This document shows, piece by piece, positions 1 through 10,387 of a stretch of 64,000 nt of DNA. The position numbers and the translations under genes are program-made. The number at the start of each line of letters is the position of its first letter. Position 1 is the first letter of the stretch. The notes beneath the pieces were generated by a model, which saw nothing but the letters and a program-made list of their open reading frames with translations, did no database searches and was not told the DNA's origin. This stretch comes from Ornithinimicrobium humiphilum (GTDB lineage Bacteria; Actinomycetota; Actinomycetes; Actinomycetales; Dermatophilaceae): positions 2,170,001 to 2,234,000 of the forward strand of contig NZ_VFPU01000001.1 in NCBI RefSeq assembly GCF_006716885.1, in the 5' to 3' direction.

Positions 1-1008
1 GACCTCGGCCTGGTCGCGGTCGTACTCGTCGGTGATCTCGCCGACGATCTCCTCGAGGATGTCCTCGATCGTCACCAGGCCGGCCGTCCCGCCGTACTCG
101 TCGATGACGATCGCGACGTGCTGCCGGTCGCGCTGCATGTCGCGCAGCAGGTCGTCGACCCGCTTCATCTCCGGCACCCGCTGGACGGGGCGCATGACCT
201 CGGTCACGGGCACCGTGTGCGCGGCGTCGGGATTGGCGTTGACCGCCCGGGCGACGTCCTTGAAGTAGAGCATCCCGAGCACGTCGTCGGTGTCCTCCCC
301 GACGACCGGCACGCGGGAGAAGCCCGAGCGCAGGAAGAGCGACATCGCCTGACGAAGCACCTTCTCGGCCTTGATCGTCACGAGGTCGGGGCGGGGCACC
401 ATGACCTCGCGCGCGACGGTGTCGCCGAGCTCGAAGATGGAGTGGATCATCTCCCGCTCCTCGTCCTCGATGACTGCCGACTCCCCCGCCAGGTCGACGA
501 GGTCGCGCAGCTCGGCCTCCGAGGCGAACGGACCCTCGGCGTAGCCGCGGCCCGGGGTGACCATGTTGCCGAAGACGACGAGCAGCTTTGCCACCGGTCC
601 GAGGAAGAGCCGCAGGGTGCGCACCACCGGCGCCGCGGTCAGCGCCACGGCCTCGACGTGCTGGCGCCCCAGCGTGCGCGGCGAGACCCCGACGACGACG
701 AAGGAGACCACGGCCATGATCGCCGTGGCGATGAGGGCGGTCTTCCAGTGGGAGTCGGTGACGATGTCGACCGCGACGGTCACGGCCACGGCGGTCGCCG
801 CCTCGGCCGCGACGCGGACGAAGTTGGCCACCGCGAGGTAGGGCGGGGAGTCGGCGGTGATGCGCACCAGGGCGCGGGCACCACGACGCCCCTCCTCGAG
901 GAGCTGCTCCGCGCGATGACGACTGGTGCGCATCAGCGCGGTCTCGCCGGCCGAGAGGAGGAAGGCGATCACCGTCGTCACGACGGCGACGGCGACGAGC
1001 GGAGTCAT
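1..1008 (-). CDS. CorC/HlyC-family CBS-domain membrane protein (partial, C-terminus outside window)
   Basis: Reading the minus strand from ATG at 1008 gives at least 336 codons that run off the left edge. The N-terminus is a DUF21-type membrane region: a first helix at about residues 4-20, then hydrophobic segments to about residue 140. A CBS pair follows (about 190-330), including [15 protein letters not shown] and the [20 protein letters not shown] stretch typical of the CorC/CNNM family. Members are linked to Mg2+/Co2+ efflux or homeostasis; many are annotated hemolysin C-like. The start overlaps the ybeY stop (ATGA), so it is translationally coupled at the end of the hrcA-dnaJ-rsmE-MFS-phoH-ybeY run. 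Family is clear; substrate is not shown by sequence. Confidence 0.9.
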   Translation of the reverse strand, partial: MTPLVAVAVVTTVIAFLLSAGETALMRTSRHRAEQLLEEGRRGARALVRITADSPPYLAVANFVRVAAEAATAVAVTVAVDIVTDSHWKTALIATAIMAVVSFVVVGVSPRTLGRQHVEAVALTAAPVVRTLRLFLGPVAKLLVVFGNMVTPGRGYAEGPFASEAELRDLVDLAGESAVIEDEEREMIHSIFELGDTVAREVMVPRPDLVTIKAEKVLRQAMSLFLRSGFSRVPVVGEDTDDVLGMLYFKDVARAVNANPDAAHTVPVTEVMRPVQRVPEMKRVDDLLRDMQRDRQHVAIVIDEYGGTAGLVTIEDILEEIVGEITDEYDRDQAEV

Positions 1009-1501
1009 GCCCGGCCCGCCTCCGGGGCGGCGGTCGTCGTGCGGCCGCGCTGGGCCAGGAAGGTCAGCAGCAGCGTGCGCTGCAGGTCGAACATCTCACA
1101 CTCGTCCTCGGGCTCGGCGTGGTCGAAGCCGAGCAGGTGGAGGATGCCGTGCGTGGTGAGCAGGAGCAGCTCGTCGCCCACGGCGTGCCCCGCGGCAGCG
1201 GCCTGCTTGCGGGCGACCGACGGGCAGAGCACCACGTCGCCGAGGACTCCCTCCGCGGGGTCCTCCTCGTCGTGGCCCGGACGCAGCTCGTCCATGGGGA
1301 AGCTCATGACGTCGGTGGGTCCAGGCAGGTCCATCCACCGCTCGTGCAGCGCAGCCATCGCGGCCTCGTCGACGAGGGTGATCGTCAGCTCGGCCTGCGG
1401 GTGCACGCGCAGCTGCTCCAGGACGTGGCGTCCGAGGTCGGCGAGCTCCTGCTCGGGGACCGGTGACGGCACCTCCCCGGACTCGTTGAGCACCTCGATG
1501 C

Positions 1502-1505
<4 letters not shown>
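1005..1505 (-). CDS. ybeY: Endoribonuclease YbeY (16S rRNA 3'-end maturation)
   Basis: 166 aa, normal for YbeY. The zinc-binding signature H119-G-I-L-H123-L-L-G-F-D-H129 is intact, and the upstream SFPMDE segment (about 68-73) matches the family. YbeY is a metal-dependent single-strand RNase for 16S rRNA maturation and 70S ribosome quality control. Its start overlaps the phoH stop and its stop overlaps the corC start (ATGA both times), the conserved phoH-ybeY-corC order of Gram-positive bacteria. The C-terminal tail after about 150 is low complexity. Confidence 0.96.
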
Positions 1506-2530
<1,025 letters not shown>

Positions 2531-2564
2531 CAGACCTCCAGTCTATGCGGGTGCGGCCTCGGGC

Positions 2565-3950
2565 TCAGCCAGTCGCGTCGGGCACGGGTCGTGAGCGCAG
2601 CACGCTGACGAGGGCCAGCATGCCCACGGCGGCCGACACGCCGAGCGCGCCCACGAAGGCCGCGTGCGGCTGGGCCGCGTAGAAGTAGCCGAAGACGACG
2701 CCGGTGACCGCGAGCGAGACCGCACCGGTGAGGGACTCTCCCACCTGCAGAGCGGAGGAGTTGCGCCCCATCTCCGCGGCCGGGGACAGCCGCATGGTGA
2801 GCAGCGTGGTCGTCGGGTAGGCGAGGCCCACGCCGAGGGTGGCGACGGCATACACGAGGATCGGGACCCAGCCCGGCCAGCGCAGCCACACGGACACCGC
2901 GAGCAGACCCATCATCGCGATGAAGATCACCACGCCGAGGGTCATGACCTGGTAGCGGTCGATGCTCTCGCGCAGCCGGCCCTGGACCCAGGAGCCCAGC
3001 GCCCAGGCCACCGAGGAGGCCGCGAGGACGGCGCCGGCCTGGGCCGGTGAGTAGGCGTGCTCGTCGCGGAGCATGAGGGGCAGGTAGGCCTCGGCCGCGA
3101 GGAAGGAGCCGCCCATCGCCCCGCGGACACCGATGACGGACGGCAGGCCGCGGCCGAAGCGCAGCGTGCCCGGCGGCAGCAGCCGCCAGCTGGCGACCGC
3201 CACCAGCACGAGGATCACGGGGCCGACCACGAGCTCGATCCCCTCGATCCGCTCGCCGGACATGTTGAGCAGGCCGACGCCGACCGCGGCGACCACCGCC
3301 CAGAACAGCGTGGCGGGCCGTGCCCGCGTGTCGTCCGAGCTGGCCCTCGTGGCGCTCAGGGCCCGCCAGAAGACCCCCAGGGCAACCAGCGCGACCGGGG
3401 CGACGCCGAGGAAGACCCACCGCCAGGTGAGGTGCTCGACGATGACACCGGTGAGGAGCGGGCCGGCGAGGCCCGGCACCACCCAGGCGGCCGCGAGCAG
3501 GGAGAAGACCGCCGGTCGCCGGACGTCGGGCACCCGCTGCGCGATGACGACGTAGACCGCGACCGTGGTCATGCCGCTGCCGAGCCCCTGCACCGCGCGG
3601 CCCAGGACGAAGACCTCCATGAGCGGCGCGAGCCCGGCGAGCAGCAGACCACCGGCGAAGGTCAGCACGCCGGTGACGGTGACCGGGCGTGGCCCGGCCT
3701 TGTCGCTCCACCAGCCGCCGACGATCATGCCGACGACGCTCGCGGCGACGGTGGCACCGAAGGCCATGTTGTAGAGGCCGTAGCCGTCGAGGGCGCCGGC
3801 GACCGTCGGCATGGCGGCGCCGACGGCGATGTACTCCAGCGCCAGCAGGGCGATGAGCGCGGTGGCACCGATCGAGGCGCTGCGCAGGCCGGGCGAGAAG
3901 ATCGAGGGCGGGACGGGCGGCGCCGCAGGCTTGCTGGTGGCGACGCTCAT
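2565..3950 (-). CDS. MFS transporter (DHA2-like drug/solute exporter)
   Basis: 461 aa with 12 or more hydrophobic segments, the first at about 27-50. The loop GGWWSDKAGPRP (about 86-97) is the MFS motif A region, and GRAVQGLGSG (about 128-137) matches the motif B/RxxQG region of DHA proteins. The substrate cannot be read from sequence. The start overlaps the rsmE stop (ATGA). In many actinobacteria an HIT-domain gene occupies the place between rsmE and phoH; here an MFS transporter is there instead, which suggests a lineage-specific insertion into the cluster. Confidence 0.85.
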   Translation of the reverse strand: MSVATSKPAAPPVPPSIFSPGLRSASIGATALIALLALEYIAVGAAMPTVAGALDGYGLYNMAFGATVAASVVGMIVGGWWSDKAGPRPVTVTGVLTFAGGLLLAGLAPLMEVFVLGRAVQGLGSGMTTVAVYVVIAQRVPDVRRPAVFSLLAAAWVVPGLAGPLLTGVIVEHLTWRWVFLGVAPVALVALGVFWRALSATRASSDDTRARPATLFWAVVAAVGVGLLNMSGERIEGIELVVGPVILVLVAVASWRLLPPGTLRFGRGLPSVIGVRGAMGGSFLAAEAYLPLMLRDEHAYSPAQAGAVLAASSVAWALGSWVQGRLRESIDRYQVMTLGVVIFIAMMGLLAVSVWLRWPGWVPILVYAVATLGVGLAYPTTTLLTMRLSPAAEMGRNSSALQVGESLTGAVSLAVTGVVFGYFYAAQPHAAFVGALGVSAAVGMLALVSVLRSRPVPDATG

Positions 3951-4684
3951 CGCCAACCTCCCAGGGTGTGCAGGGCCGCGAGCGCGGCCGCACCCGCGGT
4001 GGAGGTGCGCAGGACGGTGCGCCCCAGCCGGACCGGCCGCGCCCCGGCGGCGGCGAGGGCGTCGAGCTCCTCCGGGGTGATGCCGCCCTCGGGGCCGACG
4101 ACGAGCAGCACCTCGCCCTGCTCCGGGAGGGGCAGGGCGGTCAGCGGCTCGGTCGCCTCCTCGTGGAGCACGACGGCGAGGTCGGCGGCGCGCACCCGCT
4201 CGAGGAGAGCGGCTCGGCCCGCGAGCTGCCCGACGACGGGCACCCGGGCCCGGCGGGACTGCTTGGTCGCGGCGACGGCGGTCTGCTCCCACTTGCGACG
4301 GGCCTTGTCGCCGCGCTCGCCCTTCCAACGGACGATCGACCGGTCCGCCTGCCACGGCACGACCTCGTCGACGTCGAGCTCGGTGGCGGCCTCGACGGCC
4401 ATCAGGTCGCGGTCGCCCTTGGCCAGGGCCTGGACGAGCACCAGCCGGCGCGCCGGCTCTGGCTCGTCGCGGAGCTGCTCGACCGCGAGGTCGAGGACCC
4501 CGCGACCGACCGCGGTCACGGTGCACACGGCCACCCGGCCGGTGCCGTCGGCGAGCAGGACCTGCTCCCCAGGGTTCAGGCGTTGCACGTCGGCGGCGTG
4601 ACGGCCCTCGGGGCCGTCGAGGTGCACGGTGGTCGTGCCGTCGGCCAGCGTGCCCGGGCCGACGAGGAAGAGGGGTGCGCTCAA
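3947..4684 (-). CDS. rsmE: 16S rRNA (uracil(1498)-N3)-methyltransferase RsmE
   Basis: 245 aa SPOUT-class methyltransferase. The knot motifs are visible: GPEGG at 197-201 and LGRTVLRTSTA at about 220-230. It methylates U1498 of 16S rRNA using SAM. The only start in frame that gives the conserved N-terminus SAPLFLVGPG is TTG at 4684, a rare codon here; no ATG or GTG is better placed. It lies 12 nt after the dnaJ stop and overlaps the next gene by 4 nt, the conserved dnaJ-rsmE order. Confidence 0.94.
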   Translation of the reverse strand: MSAPLFLVGPGTLADGTTTVHLDGPEGRHAADVQRLNPGEQVLLADGTGRVAVCTVTAVGRGVLDLAVEQLRDEPEPARRLVLVQALAKGDRDLMAVEAATELDVDEVVPWQADRSIVRWKGERGDKARRKWEQTAVAATKQSRRARVPVVGQLAGRAALLERVRAADLAVVLHEEATEPLTALPLPEQGEVLLVVGPEGGITPEELDALAAAGARPVRLGRTVLRTSTAGAAALAALHTLGGWR

Positions 4685-4696
4685 CTCGGTGTTCCG

Positions 4697-5818
4697 TCAG
4701 CGGCCGCGCAGGACGTCCCAGAACTTGCTGCCCCGGCCGTGGCCGGCAGCCGCCATCCGCCCCTCGGGACGGGCCTCGCCGCGCTCCTCGGCGAGCTCGG
4801 CCAGCAGCTCGCGCTGCCGGTCGGTCAGGCGCGTGGGCACCTTGACGTCCAGGTGGACGACGAGGTTGCCGCGGCCGTGCGAGCGCAGATGGGTCACGCC
4901 CAGCCCGGTCAGCGTGACGGTCTCCCCCGGCTGCGTGCCGGGAGCGATGTCGATATCGGTGGGTCCGTCGAGGGTGTCCACCGGCAGGGTCGCCCCGAGC
5001 GCCGCGGCCGTCATCGGCACCTCGAGGGTGCAGTGCAGGTCGTCGCCGCGACGGGTGAAGGTCTCGTGGGGCTCGATGGCGATCTCGACGTAGAGGTCGC
5101 CGGGCTCGCCGCCGAAGGGGCCGACCTCGCCCTCGCCGGCCAGCTGGATCCGCGTGCCCGTGTCGACGCCGCCCGGCACCTTGAGGGTGAGGTCGCGGCG
5201 GGTGCGGACGCGACCCTCGCCGGAGCAGTCGAAGCAGGGGTGCTCGATGACGTCGCCGTAGCCGCGGCACGCCTGGCACGGGCGGGAGGTCATGACCTGG
5301 CCGAGGAAGGAGCGCTGCACCTGCTGGACCTCGCCGCGGCCGGCGCACACCGAGCAGGTGCGGGTGCCGCTGCCGGCCTGCGCGCCGGAGCCCGCGCAGG
5401 TGCCGCAGACCACGGCGGTGTCGATGGTCAGCGTCTCCTCGCCGCCGAAGACGGCGGTGGAGAGCGGGACGTCGAGGCGCACGAGGGCGTCGTGGCCGCG
5501 CTGGACCCGCGAGCGCGGGCCGCGGGCGCCCGCGGCGGTGCCGCCGAAGAAGGCGTCCATGATGTCGCTGAAGGTGAAGCCCTGACCGAAGCCGCCGGTC
5601 GCGCCGGCGTAGGGGTCCTGCCCGCGGTCGTAGGCCGCCCGCTTCTCGGGATCGCCGAGCACGTCGTAGGCCTGGGAGACGCGCTTGAACTCGCTCTCGG
5701 CCTCCGCCCCGGGGTTGACGTCCGGGTGCAGCTGGCGGGCCTTCTTGCGGTAGGCCTTCTTGATCTCGTCCGCGGTGGCGTCGCGGGAGACTCCGAGGTC
5801 GGCGTAGTAGTCGTTCAC
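4697..5818 (-). CDS. dnaJ: Molecular chaperone DnaJ (type I, hrcA-linked)
   Basis: 373 aa from GTG at 5818, which yields the usual VNDYYADLGV start. The J domain carries HPD at 31-33; a G/F-rich linker follows (about 70-105). The zinc domain has four CxxCxGxG repeats (Cys pairs at 138/141, 155/158, 181/184 and 195/198), then the C-terminal substrate-binding domains. It stimulates DnaK ATPase and delivers unfolded clients. It follows hrcA by 103 nt and is expected to be under HrcA/CIRCE control. This is the second-type actinobacterial dnaJ (hrcA-linked) rather than the one in the dnaK-grpE operon; dnaK is not in the window. Confidence 0.95.
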   Translation of the reverse strand: MNDYYADLGVSRDATADEIKKAYRKKARQLHPDVNPGAEAESEFKRVSQAYDVLGDPEKRAAYDRGQDPYAGATGGFGQGFTFSDIMDAFFGGTAAGARGPRSRVQRGHDALVRLDVPLSTAVFGGEETLTIDTAVVCGTCAGSGAQAGSGTRTCSVCAGRGEVQQVQRSFLGQVMTSRPCQACRGYGDVIEHPCFDCSGEGRVRTRRDLTLKVPGGVDTGTRIQLAGEGEVGPFGGEPGDLYVEIAIEPHETFTRRGDDLHCTLEVPMTAAALGATLPVDTLDGPTDIDIAPGTQPGETVTLTGLGVTHLRSHGRGNLVVHLDVKVPTRLTDRQRELLAELAEERGEARPEGRMAAAGHGRGSKFWDVLRGR

Positions 5819-5921
5819 GGGGTGGGGCGTCCTTGGGTCGTCGGTCGCGGGCAACGGTGGTGCAACGACGGGCGGCGCTCCGGTATGCCGCCCGCTGGCG
5901 TCGGGTCGTGCGGGACGGGCG

Positions 5922-6941
5922 TCACCCGTCGAGGATCTCGGCGACGTACTGCGCCACGGCCCGGACCGCGGCCATCGCCTGCGGGTAGTCCATCCGGGTG
6001 GGACCGAGAATGCCGAGCCCGCCGGCGACACCGTAGCTGGTGGCCACGACGGACGTCGTGCGCAGCGGGGCGTAGGGGTTCTCCGCACCGATGCTCACGG
6101 CCACCTGGTCGCCCTCGCGGGTGCTCGAGAGGTTGCCCATGAGCCGGAGCAGCACGACGTGCTCCTCCAGGGCGTCGAGCACGGAGGACAGCGAGGTCGG
6201 GAAGTCGGTGCCCACGCGGGCCAGGTTGGCCGTGCCGGCGAGCACGACCCGCTCCTCGGTCTGCTCCTCCAGCGCGTCGCGCAGCACGTCGGCCACGGCG
6301 GAGGTCAGCGAGGCGTCCTCCGGGCGCGCCGCGTCGACCAGCGTCGCGAGCCGCGCCGGGACCGCCGCGAGCGGCTGGCCGACCGACGTGGCGTTGACGC
6401 GGGCGCGCAGCTCGGCGACGACGTCCTCGGAACCGGTGAGGTCCCGGCCGGCGTCGAGGACGCGCTGCTCCACGCGCCCCGTGTTGACGATGAGCACGAC
6501 CATCAGCCGGGGACCGCCGAGCGGGACCAGCTCGATGTGACGCACCGTCGAGCTCGTCAGGCTGGGGTACTGCATGACCGCGACCTGGGAGGTGAGGCTG
6601 GACAGCAGCCGGGTCGTCCGCGCGACGACGTCGTCGAGGTCGACGGCGCCGTGCAGGAAGCGCTCGATCGCGGTCCGCTCCGCGCGCGTCAGCGGCTTGA
6701 TGGTGCTCAGCCGGTCGACGAAGAGCCGGTAGCCCGCGTCGGTCGGCACCCGGCCGGCGCTGGTGTGGGGCGCGGTGATCAGGCCCTCCTCCTCGAGGGC
6801 GGCCATGTCGTTGCGCACGGTCGCCGCGGAGACACCGAGCTGGTGGCGCTCGAGCAGGGCCTTGGATCCGACGGGCTCGGACGTGCGCACGTAGTCCTGC
6901 ACGATCGCGCGCAGGACCTCGAGGCGGCGGTCGTCGCTCAT
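5922..6941 (-). CDS. hrcA: Heat-inducible transcription repressor HrcA
   Basis: 339 aa from ATG at 6941, behind a strong GGGAGGAGG ribosome site. The N-terminal winged helix (about 1-75) includes the family block [18 protein letters not shown]; the GAF-like dimerisation domain follows. HrcA binds CIRCE and represses chaperone genes. A CIRCE copy lies 31 nt upstream of the start, so the operon is autoregulated. It heads the minus-strand hrcA-dnaJ-rsmE run, divergent from fumC. The open frame extends upstream of this ATG but lacks homology-like sequence there. Confidence 0.97.
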   Translation of the reverse strand: MSDDRRLEVLRAIVQDYVRTSEPVGSKALLERHQLGVSAATVRNDMAALEEEGLITAPHTSAGRVPTDAGYRLFVDRLSTIKPLTRAERTAIERFLHGAVDLDDVVARTTRLLSSLTSQVAVMQYPSLTSSTVRHIELVPLGGPRLMVVLIVNTGRVEQRVLDAGRDLTGSEDVVAELRARVNATSVGQPLAAVPARLATLVDAARPEDASLTSAVADVLRDALEEQTEERVVLAGTANLARVGTDFPTSLSSVLDALEEHVVLLRLMGNLSSTREGDQVAVSIGAENPYAPLRTTSVVATSYGVAGGLGILGPTRMDYPQAMAAVRAVAQYVAEILDG

Positions 6942-6971
6942 CCCACCCTCCTCCCGGCATGCTGGTGGCTG

Positions 6972-6998
6972 TTGGCACTCTCGGTCTCTGAGTGCCAG
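6972..6998 (-). promoter_or_regulatory. CIRCE operator for HrcA
   Basis: TTGGCACTC, 9-nt spacer, GAGTGCCAG. The arms pair at 8 of 9 positions and match the CIRCE consensus TTAGCACTC-N9-GAGTGCTAA closely. On the minus strand a -10-like TAGACT (7002-6997) overlaps its upstream edge, so bound HrcA would cover the start-site region of hrcA-dnaJ. Confidence 0.93.
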
Positions 6999-7066
6999 TC
7001 TACGCGCCCGGTGCAAGCCTGCCGGGCCACCGACGACCTCGTGCGCCCGCAGCGTGCCGCCCGGCC

Positions 7067-7072
7067 TAGCAT
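7067..7072 (+). promoter_or_regulatory. -10 box TAGCAT for leaderless fumC
   Basis: TAGCAT ends 8 nt before ATG 7081, and no Shine-Dalgarno sequence precedes that ATG. The spacing fits transcription starting at or next to the start codon. Confidence 0.6.
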
Positions 7073-7080
7073 GGCTGTCC

Positions 7081-8493
<1,413 letters not shown>

Positions 8494-8543
8494 CCAGCGC
8501 GCCTCACGGGTCACACCCGTCACACGGCATACGCTCGCCTGCT

Positions 8544-9413
8544 GTGATGGACCGCTACGGGACGGACGTGCTCAAGACCGACTGGCGAACTCCCCGGCGG
8601 GGGCGCGCGCAGGACCTCGAGGCCGAGCGCGGTCTCGTCGTCGAGGACGTCGAGACCGGCTGGGTCGGCGCCGTCGTGCGGGTGGAGAAGGCGGGAGGCA
8701 TGCAGGTCGTCCACCTGGAGGACCGCCGCGGCAAGGTGCGGGGCTTCCCGCTCGGCCCGGGCTTCCTCGTCGACGGGAAGCCCGTGGTGCTCACGCCGCC
8801 CACGGCCGAGCGGCGCGCCCAGGTCGCGGCCGCGAAGCAGGCGGCGAGCCGCACCGCCAGCGGCTCGGTGCGGGTCAGCGGGCAGCCGGCCCGCGTCGCG
8901 AGCGGCTCCCGGATCTGGGTCGAGGGACGCCACGACGCCGAGCTCGTCGAGAAGGTCTGGGGCGACGACCTGCGGGTCGAGGGTGTCGTGGTGGAGATGC
9001 TCGACGGCGTCGACGACCTGTCGGCGATGATCCGGCAGTTCGCCCCCACGCGCGACCGGCGGCTGGGCATCCTCGTCGACCATCTGGTGCCCGGCACCAA
9101 GGAGAGCCGGATCGTGGCCGAGGCCGCGCGCGTCAGCCCGTACGTGAAGATTCTCGGGCACCCCTACGTCGACGTCTGGCAGTCGATCAAGCCGGCCCGG
9201 CTGGGCCTGGACGCCTGGCCCGTCATCGAGCGCGGACGCTCCTGGAAGCACGGCGTGCTGGAGGCGCTCGGCTGGCCGCACGAGACCCAGGCCGACGTGG
9301 GCCTGGGCTGGAAGAAGATGCTCTCCACCGTGCGTTCCTACAGCGACCTGGAACCAACGCTGCTCGCCAGCGTCGAAGAGCTGATCGACTTCGTCACCGT
9401 ACCGCCCGAGTAA
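8544..9413 (+). CDS. DUF3097 family protein
   Basis: 289 aa. I recognise the actinobacterial DUF3097 pattern: an N-terminal block (about 1-80), an Ala/Gln-rich linker (about 90-110), then a C-terminal half with IWVEGRHDAELVEKVWGDDL and GILVDHLVPGTKESRI, which resembles a Toprim-like fold; that reading is inference. Function unknown. A TACGCT box at 8530-8535 ends 8 nt before GTG 8544, so that codon is taken as a leaderless start; ATG 8547 is the alternative. It ends in TAAGGAGG, whose last bases form the ribosome site of the next gene, so the two are probably co-translated. Confidence 0.85.
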   Translation: MMDRYGTDVLKTDWRTPRRGRAQDLEAERGLVVEDVETGWVGAVVRVEKAGGMQVVHLEDRRGKVRGFPLGPGFLVDGKPVVLTPPTAERRAQVAAAKQAASRTASGSVRVSGQPARVASGSRIWVEGRHDAELVEKVWGDDLRVEGVVVEMLDGVDDLSAMIRQFAPTRDRRLGILVDHLVPGTKESRIVAEAARVSPYVKILGHPYVDVWQSIKPARLGLDAWPVIERGRSWKHGVLEALGWPHETQADVGLGWKKMLSTVRSYSDLEPTLLASVEELIDFVTVPPE

Positions 9414-9425
9414 GGAGGCTCGACC

Positions 9426-9917
9426 ATGAGCCAGCAGCCCTACGACCCAACCACCGGCCGACCCGCCGGGCAGCCCGGCCCCACGCCGCCGCCCGGCCCC
9501 ACGCCGCCGCCCGGCCCCGCCTACGGCGCCGGCCACCCGGGCACGACCGGGTCCGTCGCCGGCGACGAGCGTTCCATGATGCTCATCGCCCACCTCTCAG
9601 CGCCCGTCGCCATGCTCGTGAGCGCGGGCTGGCTGCCGTTCCTCGGCCCGCTCCTGGTGTGGCTGTTCTACAAGGACAAGAGCCAGCCGGTGCGCGTCGT
9701 CTCGGCGGGCGCCTTCAACTTCAACGTCTCGATCACCGCGGTGTCGATCCTGACGTGGATCAGCGTCATCCTCACGCTGGGCATAGGCCTGCTGTGGGCG
9801 ATCCCGATCTGGATCGCGCTCTTCGTCGTGCAGCTCTGGGTGCACATCAAGGGCGCCCTCGCCGCCTCCAACGGCCAGGTCTACGACTACCCGTTCCAGC
9901 TGCGCATCCTCAGCTGA
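9426..9917 (+). CDS. DUF4870 domain-containing membrane protein
   Basis: 163 aa. A Pro/Gly-rich cytoplasmic head (1-45, with a tandem PTPPPG repeat) precedes the DUF4870 domain with three hydrophobic segments at about 55-80, 92-113 and 115-137. The block LLVWLFYKDKSQPVRVVSAGAFNFN is typical (PFVKxQ-like loop). Function unknown. The ribosome site AAGGAGG overlaps the stop of DUF3097, and a strong terminator follows. Confidence 0.9.
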   Translation: MSQQPYDPTTGRPAGQPGPTPPPGPTPPPGPAYGAGHPGTTGSVAGDERSMMLIAHLSAPVAMLVSAGWLPFLGPLLVWLFYKDKSQPVRVVSAGAFNFNVSITAVSILTWISVILTLGIGLLWAIPIWIALFVVQLWVHIKGALAASNGQVYDYPFQLRILS

Positions 9918-9934
9918 GGTTCTGTCGACCGATT

Positions 9935-9966
9935 GACCCGGCGTGTCAAGAGCGACACGCCGGGTC
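9935..9966 (+). terminator. Rho-independent terminator after DUF4870 gene
   Basis: Perfect 13-bp stem GACCCGGCGTGTC / GACACGCCGGGTC with loop AAGAGC, 17 nt after the stop codon. A small second hairpin (GGCGC-CTTTT-GCGCC, 9968-9982) follows at once. Confidence 0.85.
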
Positions 9967-10182
9967 GGGCGCCTTTTGCGCCGCAGACCTCTTGCGCGGT
10001 CGAGCCCGGGTGGAGTAGACATCTCGGTACGCACTTCCTCCCGAGGAAGAGCGGGTCGCAAGACTTGTCGAGGATTCGCACGTCCGACGGGTGCCGTGGA
10101 GCACCCCGCACGACGCTCCCGGTGACGCGGGGGGCGAGCCTCCGGACACCTTGCGCACCGTCCAGTGCGTCGCCGCTGGTCC

Positions 10183-10223
10183 GTGGCCCGCTTCGCGAAC
10201 TCATACTTCGCGAAGCGGGCCAC
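10183..10223. repeat. 17-bp perfect inverted repeat, loop CTCATAC
   Basis: Arms 10183-10199 and 10207-10223 pair perfectly over 17 bp around the 7-nt loop CTCATAC. It is far longer than a usual terminator stem here. The next hairpin downstream has the identical loop. Confidence 0.85.
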
Positions 10224-10250
10224 TTCCTTGTGATCTGACGCGTTCGCAGG

Positions 10251-10275
10251 CCCTGCCGGCTCATACCCGGCAGGG
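10251..10275. terminator. Stem-loop CCCTGCCGG-CTCATAC-CCGGCAGGG
   Basis: 9-bp perfect stem with the same CTCATAC loop as the hairpin 27 nt upstream. It lies between convergent genes and could terminate hemW transcripts (minus) or anything arriving on plus. Confidence 0.6.
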
Positions 10276-10387
10276 TCGTGCTTCTGTCTACCGGCGCCGC
10301 GCGCACGGGCACGCCAGGACGGCGGGCGTGTCGAGGAATCGACCCGTCTGTCTCGTCCGGCCCTGCCGGGACGCGGCCCGCGACCCC

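Larger units (their letters stand above)
9967..10387. other. Gene-free, hairpin-rich intergenic region
   Basis: About 420 bp between the terminator and the end of hemW with no convincing gene; short frames in all six frames look non-coding. It contains stem-loops at 9968-9982, 10034-10049 (CTTCCTC-CC-GAGGAAG), 10089-10106 (GGGTGC/GCACCC), 10183-10223 and 10251-10275. A weak TTGCGC-N18-TAGACA promoter-like pair lies near 9992-10021. A structured small RNA ending in the last hairpins is possible but unproven. Confidence 0.4.

Noticed and set aside
9933..10312. Several 60-140 codon frames in the DUF4870-hemW gap
   Set aside because: They overlap each other in all frames, cross the terminator and long hairpins, and have no ribosome site or family pattern.
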